From positions 62,001-126,000 of the forward strand of contig CAZZAM010000005.1 in assembly GCA_964652775.1 (NCBI GenBank): a DNA stretch of 64,000 bases, written 5' to 3'. The notes below the pieces were generated by a model, which did not search any database, was not told the origin of the DNA, and worked only from the letters and a program-made list of their open reading frames with translations. Position 1 is the first letter of the stretch, and every line of letters starts with the position of its first letter. Made by a program: the position numbers and the translations under genes. Origin of the DNA: UBA11346 sp038060575 (lineage in GTDB: Bacteria > Planctomycetota > UBA11346). Of the stretch, positions 8,710 to 17,777 are shown piece after piece.

Positions 8710-9305
8710 GCACTCAGCGCATCTACGGATTGGCATGTATCGCGGCAGCTTCCTGCCTGCTCTTGAACAGCTGCGCCAGCAAGACCCGCGGCCCCTACAG
8801 CGCCCAGGCCTCAGACCTGCGCGACATCCGCAAAGCCGAAGAGATCTACCAGCAGGCCGTCGCGGCCATCGCCGATAGTCCCGAGACCGCCAAGGCCCTC
8901 CTCCGCGAAGCCCTCGGCTTCGACCTCTATCACGGTGCCGCTCATAACAATCTCGGCGTCCTCCTCCTCGGCGAAAATAAGCTCTACGACGCTGCCGAAG
9001 AATTCGAATGGGCGCGCAAACTCATGCCCGGTCATCCCGAGCCACGGGTGAATCTGGCGATCACGCTGGAGCGCGGCGGCAAACACACCGACGCCATGGA
9101 CGCCGCCAAAACTGCGCTGGAAGTCCAGCCCGGTCACCTCGGTGCGATCAAGACCCTGGCCTACATCCAAATCCGCGAAGGCGTGGAAGACAAGACCACC
9201 AAAGGCTACCTGGACACCATCGTCGCCCGATCCGACGACACGATCTGGACAGATTGGGCAACTCGGCAGAGCCTGCGGCTCGAAAGCAAATTGCTGACGC
9301 AGTAA
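8706..9305 (+). CDS. TPR-repeat lipoprotein at end of secretion operon
   Basis: 199 residues with a lipoprotein signal (ASCLLLNSC, lipidated Cys near residue 23) followed by tandem TPR helices (KAEEIYQQAV, AAHNNLGVLLL, PEPRVNLAITLERGG, HLGAIKTLAYIQ). It is coupled to the gspM-like gene by a 4-bp overlap. A TPR outer-membrane lipoprotein in such a locus is a natural candidate for a pilotin (PilF/PilW-like) that helps insert the secretin, though a general scaffold role is possible. Confidence 0.75.
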   Translation: MSTQRIYGLACIAAASCLLLNSCASKTRGPYSAQASDLRDIRKAEEIYQQAVAAIADSPETAKALLREALGFDLYHGAAHNNLGVLLLGENKLYDAAEEFEWARKLMPGHPEPRVNLAITLERGGKHTDAMDAAKTALEVQPGHLGAIKTLAYIQIREGVEDKTTKGYLDTIVARSDDTIWTDWATRQSLRLESKLLTQ

Positions 9306-9358
9306 ATCAGAGTCGGCGCATCCAATAAATCGACACAGTGTTAGACTGGTAAATACTC

Positions 9359-9766
9359 ATGCCAAAATGGTTATGGGCATTGGTCGGAACAATTCCAATT
9401 ATCTTAGTTGGTTTTTTTATAGCGATTTCATTATTCATTCCTAGTTGCCATGGAAAATCCACGTTTCTCAATAAATACAAAAAAGCTCATGACTTAGAAC
9501 AACTGAAACTTATCAGCGCAGAAACAAATGTTGTAACAAGACAATTCCCAAATGGTGAATGGGTTGCCCTCATCTACGAACATGATTGTTGTACTGGCAA
9601 GGGGTTCGTGGCCAATATATTCAATGATTCCAAAGGTGCTGTTTTTACAAACACAGACCACGGTTATTGCAATACAAAGGCAACTGAGCTCGAATTACTG
9701 GATATTAACGCAGTGAACATTAATGAATTCTACGCAAAACTAGGGATCGCACTCTCGAATGAGTAA
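9359..9766 (+). CDS. Small membrane-anchored protein of unknown function
   Basis: 135 residues with an N-terminal membrane helix (residues about 5-28), then a soluble domain containing Cys residues (SCHG, HDCCTGKG, GYCNTK) that suggests an oxidised extracytoplasmic fold. I do not recognise the family. Base composition is clearly more AT-rich than the flanking genes, with many AAA, AAT and TTA codons, which suggests recent acquisition. It sits between the secretion operon and a palindromic repeat, with its own start 53 bp after the TPR gene. Confidence 0.6.
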   Translation: MPKWLWALVGTIPIILVGFFIAISLFIPSCHGKSTFLNKYKKAHDLEQLKLISAETNVVTRQFPNGEWVALIYEHDCCTGKGFVANIFNDSKGAVFTNTDHGYCNTKATELELLDINAVNINEFYAKLGIALSNE

Positions 9767-9782
9767 TCCTAAACAACGCAGT

Positions 9783-9945
9783 CCAAGGCAACCACAGAGG
9801 CCGCTAAGGGATGGGGTTAAAGGGCATTGCAGCTTTTGGCACAACTCACCCACAGGGTGACGACTCAATCGCAACTCTCCTCTGCGATCTCAGCGGCCTC
9901 TGCGCCTCTGCGGTTGCCTTGGATTATTTCCAACGCCGGCTTTAG
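9783..9945. repeat. Palindromic element, CTCTGCG-type arms (family H copy 2)
   Basis: The outer arms CCAAGGCAACC and GGTTGCCTTGG enclose CTCTGCG units and the perfect core TCACCCACAGGGTGA (9846-9860). Homologous to copy 1 along most of its length, including the TTTCCAACGCCG right flank. It lies between convergent genes and may act as a terminator in both directions. Confidence 0.8.
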
Positions 9946-9947
9946 TT

Positions 9948-12215
9948 TTATTTCATCAATTCCGGCTTCAGCACTGGCCAATCCGTTTCCTTGAGTTCAG
10001 CCTCGCGGGCACGCTTGCCGCTCAAATAGCGCAGATCCTCGAATGAGTCGTTGCGCAACACATTGGCGCGGATGAAGACGAAGAAGCGTGAATCGCTGGA
10101 GGTATCTGAGCTACTCTTGAACAGATTGCCGAGCAGCGGAATTTTTCCGAGCAGCGGAATGCGCGATTCGCCGTGCGACTCTGAGCGGTTGGACAGGCCT
10201 CCGAGGCCAATAACGAAGCCATCGGGAATGGTCGCGACGCTGGTGATGTTGTCGGCGCGCTTGGCTGGCGGAATGACGGTCCCGTTCGCGGTGGTCAACG
10301 CGTTGCCCAGGAACGTACTTTGCGAGATCGTGTAGGTGATGGTCACGTAATCAGCGACCGAAATTTGCGGCGTAATGCTGATCTGGGTACCGGCATCGGT
10401 GGTGCCAGTGACACTCGTCGTGCTGACGGTGCTGCTAGCGTTGTTAGACGTCAGCGGTTGCTGAACGACGCCGTCGATCGTCGACTTCGCATTATTATTG
10501 GCCACCACGCGCGAGCGGATGATCGAACGCGCATCGGTTACTTTTTCCAAGGCCGTCAAAACGCCGGCAAAATCTCCGGGCTGGATCAGAATGCCGCCGA
10601 GGCCAGTAGGACCGCCGGAACCGAATGAGCGCATGGTCGGACCTCCAGTCGCCTGACTGAGCCCAAACAGCGATGAAATACCGCCACTTATTTGGTTCTG
10701 CTGGATCATGCTGACCAGCTCCACGCCCAGGTCCAAGTTCTGGCTACTCGACAGGGTCAGCAGGATGACTTCCAACTCCACCTGCGGTTGCCGCTGATCG
10801 ATTTGTTCCAACAGGGCCTGCACCTGATCGAGCACCCGCGGATCACCCATGACGATGAGTTTGTTGGTCACCATGTCTGCCGACATCACAAAGTCATTGT
10901 CGCGATTGCCGCTGCCGCCCTGGCCCTGCGTACCGCCGCTCGGTTGCCGCGATGTTGTGCCTGTTCCCGTCGTGGTCGGTGCCGCTGGTTGTCCGCTGGT
11001 GTTCGTGGCTGGTTGATTGGTTGACGGTTGCGTCGTGCCGCTCTCGTTTCCGGCTGTAACCAAGCCATCGATTCCATTGGCCGTTGGCATGGATCCCGCA
11101 GAGCGCAATCCACCGATCAGTTTCGCGACTTCATCAGCTTGACGGTGTTTGACCGTGAAACTGCGGATCTGCCGCCGGGCATTGGCCGGTGCGTCGTCAA
11201 GCGTCTTGAGCACCTCGTCGATGCGTTTGTGCTGGGCGACGGTCGCTTTGATAATCAGACTGCCGGTCAGATTGTCGCGCACGATATCGACGCCACCATT
11301 GGGAAGCGTGGACTGATCCGAATGCAGCAAGCGCTGCACCAGGCTGCCCACTTCGTCGATGCCGAAAAAGCGCGGACGATAGGTGCGTGTCTCGATTGGC
11401 TCGGAATCGTCCAGGTTTTTGACCAACTCGACGAGTTGCTCGATGTTTTCACCGTTCGAGATGAGCACCACTTGGGCGCCGTCCGGAGCGACTTGGATTT
11501 CTGCCAGGCGCGGTTGCGTACTCACGCGACTGAGAGCCGCCCAGGCAGCGGTTGCTGCCGTCTGAATATTCTGAGGGCCAGACCGCTGCGGTCGGAAGAG
11601 TCGAACAACTGGTACAACGCCCGGTCGATCCAAGCGTTCGAGCAGCGAGCGCGCTTCTTGAATGCGCGACTGTGGCGCCGCGATCACGACCTTGTTTTGC
11701 TCGGGTCCGAGGGTGCGCACCTGACACACTTGATTCGAGAACAGCGCGCCGAGGGCCTTCACCGTTGGCTCAGCGCCCAGGGATTTCAACTCAATCACTT
11801 CGACCGCATAGCCAGGTAGGAACGGCAACTGCGCAACGTCTTCTTTGCTCATGACCACGCTGAGACCGGGCGCCTCGCTGATCGGCACGACTTGGTACAC
11901 CGCCGGCAAACCCGAGACCACCGTGGTGAAGCCCTGACTCATCAACACCTGATTGAACACATCCCACAGTTCAGCCTTCGACAATTGACCGCGGATGGCC
12001 AGACGCACTGAGCCACGAATCTTCTGCGGATTGTATTGCAGGGACACGCCGGTGAATTGGGCGGTGAGTTCGGCCAGCTTATCAAGCTCGCTGTTAGCCG
12101 GCAGCGTGATGGTGACTGGTGGCACGGCTTCTCCGGCCTGAGTCTGTTCACCAACAGCTACGACAGCTGACAGCGCCAGAACAACAAATAGCGGAAACAG
12201 GCGGGGCAAACGCAC
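9948..12215 (-). CDS. gspD: Type II secretion secretin GspD
   Basis: About 755 residues. A GTG at 12215 preceded by GGGAGG puts the start just before a signal peptide (LPRLFPLFVVLALSAVVAVG); the longer frame to 12278 adds residues ahead of the signal. N0-N3 domains follow (LPANSELDKLAELTAQFTG; YAVEVIELKSLGAEPTVKAL; SFTVKHRQADEVAKLIGGL) with a Gly/Ser/Thr/Gln-rich insertion near residues 400-455, then the secretin beta-barrel (VELEVILLTLSSSQ; IPLLGKIPLLGNLF). It forms the outer-membrane channel. It is transcribed away from gspE across a 152-bp gap. Confidence 0.93.
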   Translation of the reverse strand: MRLPRLFPLFVVLALSAVVAVGEQTQAGEAVPPVTITLPANSELDKLAELTAQFTGVSLQYNPQKIRGSVRLAIRGQLSKAELWDVFNQVLMSQGFTTVVSGLPAVYQVVPISEAPGLSVVMSKEDVAQLPFLPGYAVEVIELKSLGAEPTVKALGALFSNQVCQVRTLGPEQNKVVIAAPQSRIQEARSLLERLDRPGVVPVVRLFRPQRSGPQNIQTAATAAWAALSRVSTQPRLAEIQVAPDGAQVVLISNGENIEQLVELVKNLDDSEPIETRTYRPRFFGIDEVGSLVQRLLHSDQSTLPNGGVDIVRDNLTGSLIIKATVAQHKRIDEVLKTLDDAPANARRQIRSFTVKHRQADEVAKLIGGLRSAGSMPTANGIDGLVTAGNESGTTQPSTNQPATNTSGQPAAPTTTGTGTTSRQPSGGTQGQGGSGNRDNDFVMSADMVTNKLIVMGDPRVLDQVQALLEQIDQRQPQVELEVILLTLSSSQNLDLGVELVSMIQQNQISGGISSLFGLSQATGGPTMRSFGSGGPTGLGGILIQPGDFAGVLTALEKVTDARSIIRSRVVANNNAKSTIDGVVQQPLTSNNASSTVSTTSVTGTTDAGTQISITPQISVADYVTITYTISQSTFLGNALTTANGTVIPPAKRADNITSVATIPDGFVIGLGGLSNRSESHGESRIPLLGKIPLLGNLFKSSSDTSSDSRFFVFIRANVLRNDSFEDLRYLSGKRAREAELKETDWPVLKPELMK

Positions 12216-12367
12216 CAAGTACCTCCCGGTCGGAAAGACCGCAGTTGACGCAGTTCTGAGCCAGCAACCTACCAGCAAGCGCCTACCTAGTAAACCTCGA
12301 AACCCATCGTACTAGCCAGCTCGCTGCACCGTGCTTCCACATCACCCTGCCGATATAGCATGCGGTC

Positions 12368-13885
12368 GTGTCCAACCCCCCTGCCGCGCCCACCGTTGCC
12401 AATCCCGATCCCAGTCTCGCAGGCAGCGAATTTCTCGCTCAGATTCCTCGCGATTTTGCCCGCGAGCACGGATTGCTGGCCCAGGGCATCAGTGATGGCT
12501 CGGTCAAGCTCGCAATCACCGCCACTACGTCTGCAGACGCGGTCTGGAACACGGCCGTGCGCCTGGGGCGTCCAGTGACCACCAGCATCGCCAGTCCCGA
12601 GTCGCTGCACGGTGCCATCGACAGTGCGTACGAGCGCGCTTCCAACACCACCACCGAAACGACTCATTCTGATAACGAGGACTCCGGCCACGTCATCTCC
12701 GAGATCACCGGTGAAGAAGATCTCGAGCGACTGCTTGCTGAAGCCGACAAGGACCTCCTCGCCACTGAAGGCAAAGCGCCGCTCGTTCGCCTCATGGACC
12801 GTCTGCTCTTCACCGCCGTTCAACGCGGAGCGAGCGATCTCCACATCCAGCCTACCGCCGACGGCGTGATAATTCGTCACCGCGTCGATGGCGTGCTCGA
12901 CCAAGGTCGACCGTTGCCGCAAACATTTTTCCGGCCGTTGATCAGCCGCATCAAAGTCATGGGACGCATGGACGTTGCTGAACGTCTGGTTCCTCAGGAT
13001 GGCCGTACCACGGTGCGTATCGGCGACCGTGCCATCGACGTGCGTATTTCCACCATTCCCACCGCCTACGGCGAACGCGTGGTGCTGCGACTCCTCGACA
13101 GCGCACGGCAACTGATCGATCTGCCAGACCTGGGCATGCCAGCGTCAATTGCCGTCAATTTCCAGGCCGCTTCGCATCGCAGCAGTGGTATTGTCCTGGT
13201 GACCGGACCAACTGGTTCCGGCAAAACCACCACGCTCTATGCGACCTTGAGTCAGCTGAACGCCAAAGAACGCAACATCATGACGATTGAGGATCCGATC
13301 GAGTACGAACTCTCGTCGATCGGCATCCCCATCAGTCAGTCGCAAGTGAACCTCAAAAAAGGCGTCAACTTCGCCAACGGCCTACGTCATATTTTACGGC
13401 AAGATCCCGACGTCATCATGGTTGGCGAGATCCGTGACGCCGAAACCGCACGCATCGCCATGCAGGCCAGCCTCACCGGTCACTTGGTATTCACCACACT
13501 CCATACCAACGACGCTATCTCGGCCGTGTCTCGCCTCATTGACCTTGGCATCGAGCCGTATTTGGTCGCGTCGTCGCTGTCGGCAGTTCTGGCCCAGCGT
13601 CTCGTTCGTACCTGTTGTCCCGCCTGCACTGGAATCGATCGCGCGGGAGAGCCAGTCACCTGTGCTGCCTGCGGCGGCTCAGGCTACAAGGGTCGTACCG
13701 GCGTGTTCGAATTACTGATGATTACCGAGGATATTCGCCAGCTCATCAGCACCGCAGCTCCGCTCGCAAAAATTCGCACGGCGGCCCAGGCCGGCGGCAT
13801 GCGCACCTTTGCTGATGAAGGTCAGGCACTGATTCAATCAGGCCGTACGACCACGACTGAGATGGAACGCGTGCTGAATATTTAG
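12368..13885 (+). CDS. gspE: Type II secretion ATPase GspE
   Basis: 505 residues from a GTG at 12368. The N-terminal domain (1-110) would dock on GspL/M-like proteins. The ATPase core has Walker A GPTGSGKTT (280-288), Asp-box residues around TIEDPIEY, Walker B-like VIMVGEIRD and the His box TLHTNDA. A zinc-binding Cys cluster (CCPAC at 416-420, CAAC at 432-435) marks the GspE/PilB group. It powers pseudopilus assembly. Its divergence from gspD and separation from the gspF operon are unusual for T2SS but known in PVC-type genomes. Confidence 0.94.
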   Translation: MSNPPAAPTVANPDPSLAGSEFLAQIPRDFAREHGLLAQGISDGSVKLAITATTSADAVWNTAVRLGRPVTTSIASPESLHGAIDSAYERASNTTTETTHSDNEDSGHVISEITGEEDLERLLAEADKDLLATEGKAPLVRLMDRLLFTAVQRGASDLHIQPTADGVIIRHRVDGVLDQGRPLPQTFFRPLISRIKVMGRMDVAERLVPQDGRTTVRIGDRAIDVRISTIPTAYGERVVLRLLDSARQLIDLPDLGMPASIAVNFQAASHRSSGIVLVTGPTGSGKTTTLYATLSQLNAKERNIMTIEDPIEYELSSIGIPISQSQVNLKKGVNFANGLRHILRQDPDVIMVGEIRDAETARIAMQASLTGHLVFTTLHTNDAISAVSRLIDLGIEPYLVASSLSAVLAQRLVRTCCPACTGIDRAGEPVTCAACGGSGYKGRTGVFELLMITEDIRQLISTAAPLAKIRTAAQAGGMRTFADEGQALIQSGRTTTTEMERVLNI

Positions 13886-13901
13886 AATTAGAGCAGCATT
13901 C

Positions 13902-14029
13902 GATCGACATGGAGGACCGGAGGACCGGAGTCGCACTGGGGTTACGGCGAAAGAAGAGCTCACCTGCTGGGTGAACACCGTTGATTCCCTAATCCAATGC
14001 CTGCTCCGTTCCTCCGGTTCTCCATGTGA
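13902..14029. repeat. Palindromic element, GGAGGACC-type arms (family H, variant)
   Basis: Imperfect inverted arms built from GGAGGACC units (left: GACATGGAGGACCGGAGGAC; right: CCTCCGGTTCTCCATGTGAT) flank the core TCACCTGCTGGGTGA at 13960-13974. The arms are unrelated to the CTCTGCG copies, yet the core is nearly the same. It separates convergent gspE and ccsA. Confidence 0.7.
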
Positions 14030-14078
14030 TCCCATCGCCGATTCTAAGTTTAGTTGGCAGCTGACCTGCTCGCGCCGT

Positions 14079-14888
14079 CTAATTCTGATACACGTGCAGG
14101 CTATTGCTCTGAGGCAGCATACTCATCCCAAGATAGGTGAAGACCACGGCGCCGAATGCCACCGCGAGCACAATCATGCCGCGTCGTCCCTGCCAGCCAT
14201 CAATGCGCCGGAGGTGGAAATAGAGCAGATAGGCCAACCACGTGACCAACGCCCAGTTCTCTTTGGGATCCCAGGACCAGTAGTCGCCCCAGGCGTACTT
14301 GCCCCACATCCCGCCCATGATGAGTCCGAGCGTCAATGTCACGAGGCCGAAGACCGCCGCCTGGTTTGCGAATGTTTCCATACCCTCGGGTTTGTGGGGC
14401 ATCCACACGCTGCGCACCAGTTCCATCACGGCCAGGACACAGGAGGCAAACAAAGCGGCATAGGCGATAAAATACGTCACAACGTGAGGAACGAACCAAG
14501 CACTTTGCAGCGCTGGCGGTAAGTTCACCACCTCCATGTCCGGGCGGTAGAGCGCGTAACTCAGTCCGGCCAGACAAATTGCTGCCGAGCACGGCACCAA
14601 GACATACAGTCCGTGGAGGCGCACGAGGACCAACGTCACCGCCGAAACACACAGAGGGTAGAAAATCATCGTCTCAAACAGCGTCTTGAAAGGTGGCCGC
14701 CCGTACTCAATCCACTGCCAAGTGATCAGCGTCACATTGAACGCCAACGCCACGCCCATCAACACGGTGCCCAGGTGTCCCCACCCCCGACGACGACGCA
14801 GAAATCCAGGGAGTGAGCACGCCAGCGACGTGGCGTACAGTCCTGCCAGCACAACCACGGCGGGATGAGCACCAAGATCAATGCCCAT
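14079..14888 (-). CDS. ccsA: Cytochrome c assembly protein CcsA/ResC family
   Basis: About 269 residues from the ATG at 14888, which has GGGAGA 5 nt upstream; an in-frame ATG at 14903 lies deeper in resB. It is a multi-helix membrane protein with the haem-handling Trp-rich motif WGDYWSWDPKENW and conserved His residues in the flanking helices. With ResB it forms the System II haem exporter and ligase that attaches haem to CXXCH sites outside the membrane. It overlaps resB by 11 bp, the usual System II pairing. Confidence 0.92.
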   Translation of the reverse strand: MGIDLGAHPAVVVLAGLYATSLACSLPGFLRRRRGWGHLGTVLMGVALAFNVTLITWQWIEYGRPPFKTLFETMIFYPLCVSAVTLVLVRLHGLYVLVPCSAAICLAGLSYALYRPDMEVVNLPPALQSAWFVPHVVTYFIAYAALFASCVLAVMELVRSVWMPHKPEGMETFANQAAVFGLVTLTLGLIMGGMWGKYAWGDYWSWDPKENWALVTWLAYLLYFHLRRIDGWQGRRGMIVLAVAFGAVVFTYLGMSMLPQSNSLHVYQN

Positions 14889-16875
14889 GGGAATCTCCCG
14901 CAATCAGCTTGGGGCGGATGTAATAGACGAAAATCACGCCGAGCGACATCATGACGAACCCCACGAATACGATGATCAGACCAGGATCGCGAACGACCTG
15001 AATGCCCGAGTAGGTTGGATCATCCTTGCGGAAGTTGGACTGATAAAACATGTACCCCTTATAAGAGAGCGGATCATTCACGACGATCGTTTTCTCGGTG
15101 ATCTTTTTCCCACCTTCAAATATCGTGAGGTGGCTTTGAAAGGTCTTCGGCTCGTCAGAGCGCAGTTCAAAGGCGAGGAAGCTCTTCCCATCAGCCATGG
15201 GGATTGGTTGCCCATGTTGGGTTGCCAGCCGGACATCACGCGTGACGCCGCCCTCTTCGATAACGATATCGGCCACTGGATTGTCCCAGGCCGCGGAGCG
15301 CGTGGCAGGAACCGGCTTGATCTCAGCTGCTGCATAGACACGCATGCCGACAACAGGGAGACCCGCGCACACCGTCTGCCACTGTTCCAGCGGTAGGCGT
15401 TGGACCACCTTCCCTTTCTCCAGTCGCCATATCTGCCGGGCATCGCCAAGCACGAGACATTCCCGCTCTGCAGGGCGGCGAGCTGGCTCGTAGCGATAAA
15501 CAAACTTGGGGCCAGGTGCCGCGCCCTGCTCGTGGCCGAAGTTCGGCATATTCGCGTACAGCCAACGCGTCTTCTCCTCTTTGGATTTCTGGTTCCGGAT
15601 CAGCACATGCACCGCCGGATTGTTGGGAGTCTGCGAGCGCGTCGTGACCTTCTTGGTCTTGGAATCGTAACTGAAGTCGGGCACGTATTCCTGAACCTCG
15701 ACTTCGAAACCGCCGTTTGGCAGGAGCCCAGTCTTGCCGACCGACACAGTTGTTTCCTCAGGAACACTACCCGCGCCCGATGACTGGAGAGAAATAATAT
15801 GCTTCTCAGCAAATCCAGCCGCAAACTGAGCTAGATCTGCATCAGTCGGCGTTGGCCAAACAAAGCGTACAGACGGACCGCCTGCCGACAGGAGGGACGT
15901 ATCACGGCCAGCGGCACCTGCGGTGAGAGCGGCACTGGAAGTCCAATCACCCTGCTTGAAATCCACCAGTAATATCGGTTCGCCCTGCCCAGCCGGAACT
16001 TCGTGGACCTCGGGCTTCTGATAGAAATTTGGGTAGACATTGACGACGTGGAACGAAGCGCCACTTGAACCGATCGGGCTGTTTCTAGCTGCAGCTTTTT
16101 GGTCAAATGAACGCACAGCGCGGTACCCAGTCCCATCGCGTTCATACACATAAAATTTTGCTTCGGCCACATAGTGCTCGACCGCAAATTTTTCCAGCTT
16201 CAACGAAAACCCGAGTGGCCGGATTTCGCCCGTGATTCTACCTTTTTTGACAACTATCGCTTCTTTCACCATCTGCCCCTCGTGCAGGTCTATGGTGCCT
16301 TTGAATCCGTAGTTGCCGCCGAACCACCCTCCGACAAGAACTGTCACCAAACCTATGTGGGACAGGAAGTGTCCCCACATATGCATGCGCCACACTCGTT
16401 TTTCGATCGCCGTCATCACCAGGCTGATCGGCAACAGCGCCAAGAGACCAGTAAACCACAGCGTGTGAAATAGATCGTCCAAACCCAAGAAGAGGAAAAC
16501 GGATCCGAGGGTCTGGCCGTGACGCTCAACATACGCCTCTGGAGGAGCCTGTTGGAGGACCACCGTTCCGACAATCGTCCAGACCAGAATAAAGGCGATC
16601 AGTGCGACCGAGAACGGTAGCGAGGTCAACGTGCGCATCAGCCAACGACGGACCTCCCAGAGGAGAGCACCAATCACCGCAACTACGACAGCGACTACCG
16701 CCTGAAGTATCCAGGAATCCGTCACCATCTTGAGATCGAAACGCCCTAAGATTGAGGCAGACGCCAAAGCCAGAACCCAGAACACGCCCAGCAGCATAAA
16801 ACACATCGCTAATTGGGGCGGACGCTGAACCTCCACCGGCGCTTCACTGCTCAGCCTGTCGCCACCGCTAGTCAT
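14878..16875 (-). CDS. resB: Cytochrome c biogenesis protein ResB/CcsB
   Basis: 665 residues. Membrane helices near the N terminus (about 23-45, 55-72, 88-110, 130-155), a further segment near 165-190, a large extracytoplasmic domain and a last helix near 632-652 fit ResB. Motifs include WGHFLSHIGLVTVLVGGWFG and, near the end, DPLSYKGYMFYQSNF, the region before the last helix in ResB proteins. It works with CcsA to deliver reduced haem to apocytochromes. It is transcribed into ccsA. Confidence 0.9.
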   Translation of the reverse strand: MTSGGDRLSSEAPVEVQRPPQLAMCFMLLGVFWVLALASASILGRFDLKMVTDSWILQAVVAVVVAVIGALLWEVRRWLMRTLTSLPFSVALIAFILVWTIVGTVVLQQAPPEAYVERHGQTLGSVFLFLGLDDLFHTLWFTGLLALLPISLVMTAIEKRVWRMHMWGHFLSHIGLVTVLVGGWFGGNYGFKGTIDLHEGQMVKEAIVVKKGRITGEIRPLGFSLKLEKFAVEHYVAEAKFYVYERDGTGYRAVRSFDQKAAARNSPIGSSGASFHVVNVYPNFYQKPEVHEVPAGQGEPILLVDFKQGDWTSSAALTAGAAGRDTSLLSAGGPSVRFVWPTPTDADLAQFAAGFAEKHIISLQSSGAGSVPEETTVSVGKTGLLPNGGFEVEVQEYVPDFSYDSKTKKVTTRSQTPNNPAVHVLIRNQKSKEEKTRWLYANMPNFGHEQGAAPGPKFVYRYEPARRPAERECLVLGDARQIWRLEKGKVVQRLPLEQWQTVCAGLPVVGMRVYAAAEIKPVPATRSAAWDNPVADIVIEEGGVTRDVRLATQHGQPIPMADGKSFLAFELRSDEPKTFQSHLTIFEGGKKITEKTIVVNDPLSYKGYMFYQSNFRKDDPTYSGIQVVRDPGLIIVFVGFVMMSLGVIFVYYIRPKLIAGDSHGH

Positions 16876-16940
16876 GATCGTATTCCTTGGAAACGTTTGG
16901 GACAGGCGCTGCGCATGAGACTAGCGAACCGAGGCACGCT

Positions 16941-17777
16941 TCAGTCCCCCTTTCTAACTACGTAGGTTCCTTCAGCCAGCAGACTGACCGACACGCCAAG
17001 CCGATACAGGCAAACCCGATAGGAACCAGGATTCCAGGTGTTCTTTGCTTCATAATATACGTAGTTCCAGCGACTGTTGGCAGCAATGGGAAGATAATGG
17101 AGGTAGACCACCGTGCCGGTGCCCTCCTCGGTCCAACGAACGAGCACGCCGGACTCACCTTTGGGATCAGCCCCAGAATCCAAACACGCGTAGATCTTGC
17201 GTTCGTCAACTCTAAACGTGTTGCGCGGAGCCTGCGGAATACGTCGCTCATCAATCGCCGTTGCAAAGCTTAGTTCCTTTCGCGAAGCCTGTGCTGATCC
17301 GCTGAGTGTACCCATCGCGGCCTCGACAAGGGCATGTGCGAGCGGTCCTGGTTTGCTGGCACGTCGGAAATAATGCTCTGGCACGCCAAGTAGATCGTGT
17401 GCTTTATTCGCCAGAATCGTTGCTGGAACCGCAGCAAAAATCGCTTGGCGGTCAGCAACGGTTAACTGGTGGTATAGGCTGTACGCTTCTACACCGCCTA
17501 ATTTGTCGATGATACCAGCCAAATCCTTTTCCGAACAGGTACGAATCCGCGCCAACAATTCTGCGCCGGCAGCACTTGGCGGCGGTCCCACAGCTGGTTC
17601 GGAAAGATGAGCTTCAGTTGCCGTTGGTGGACTTGTTGCATCCAACGTTACCGCAGGTTTTGCGTGCGACTCCTGTGTTGATTCCCGGTTGGCCAAACGA
17701 ACGGCGACAAGCACTGCGAATACAATGACTGCCAGCAGCAAGACGCGTTCGATCATACTCCACTTGCGCCCACTCAT
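16941..17777 (-). CDS. Membrane-anchored protein of unknown function
   Basis: 278 residues: an N-terminal membrane helix (about 9-26), a Pro/Thr/Ala-rich linker, a helical region (ELLARIRTCSEKDLAGIIDKL) and a C-terminal beta-rich domain ending WNPGSYRVCLYRLGV... that resembles an extracytoplasmic Ig-like or jelly-roll fold. I do not recognise the family. The start overlaps the stop of the next gene upstream (17774-17777), so the two unknowns are co-translated. Lying between ResB and a CXXCH membrane protein, it may belong to the same envelope electron-transfer unit; that is inference. Confidence 0.65.
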   Translation of the reverse strand: MSGRKWSMIERVLLLAVIVFAVLVAVRLANRESTQESHAKPAVTLDATSPPTATEAHLSEPAVGPPPSAAGAELLARIRTCSEKDLAGIIDKLGGVEAYSLYHQLTVADRQAIFAAVPATILANKAHDLLGVPEHYFRRASKPGPLAHALVEAAMGTLSGSAQASRKELSFATAIDERRIPQAPRNTFRVDERKIYACLDSGADPKGESGVLVRWTEEGTGTVVYLHYLPIAANSRWNYVYYEAKNTWNPGSYRVCLYRLGVSVSLLAEGTYVVRKGD

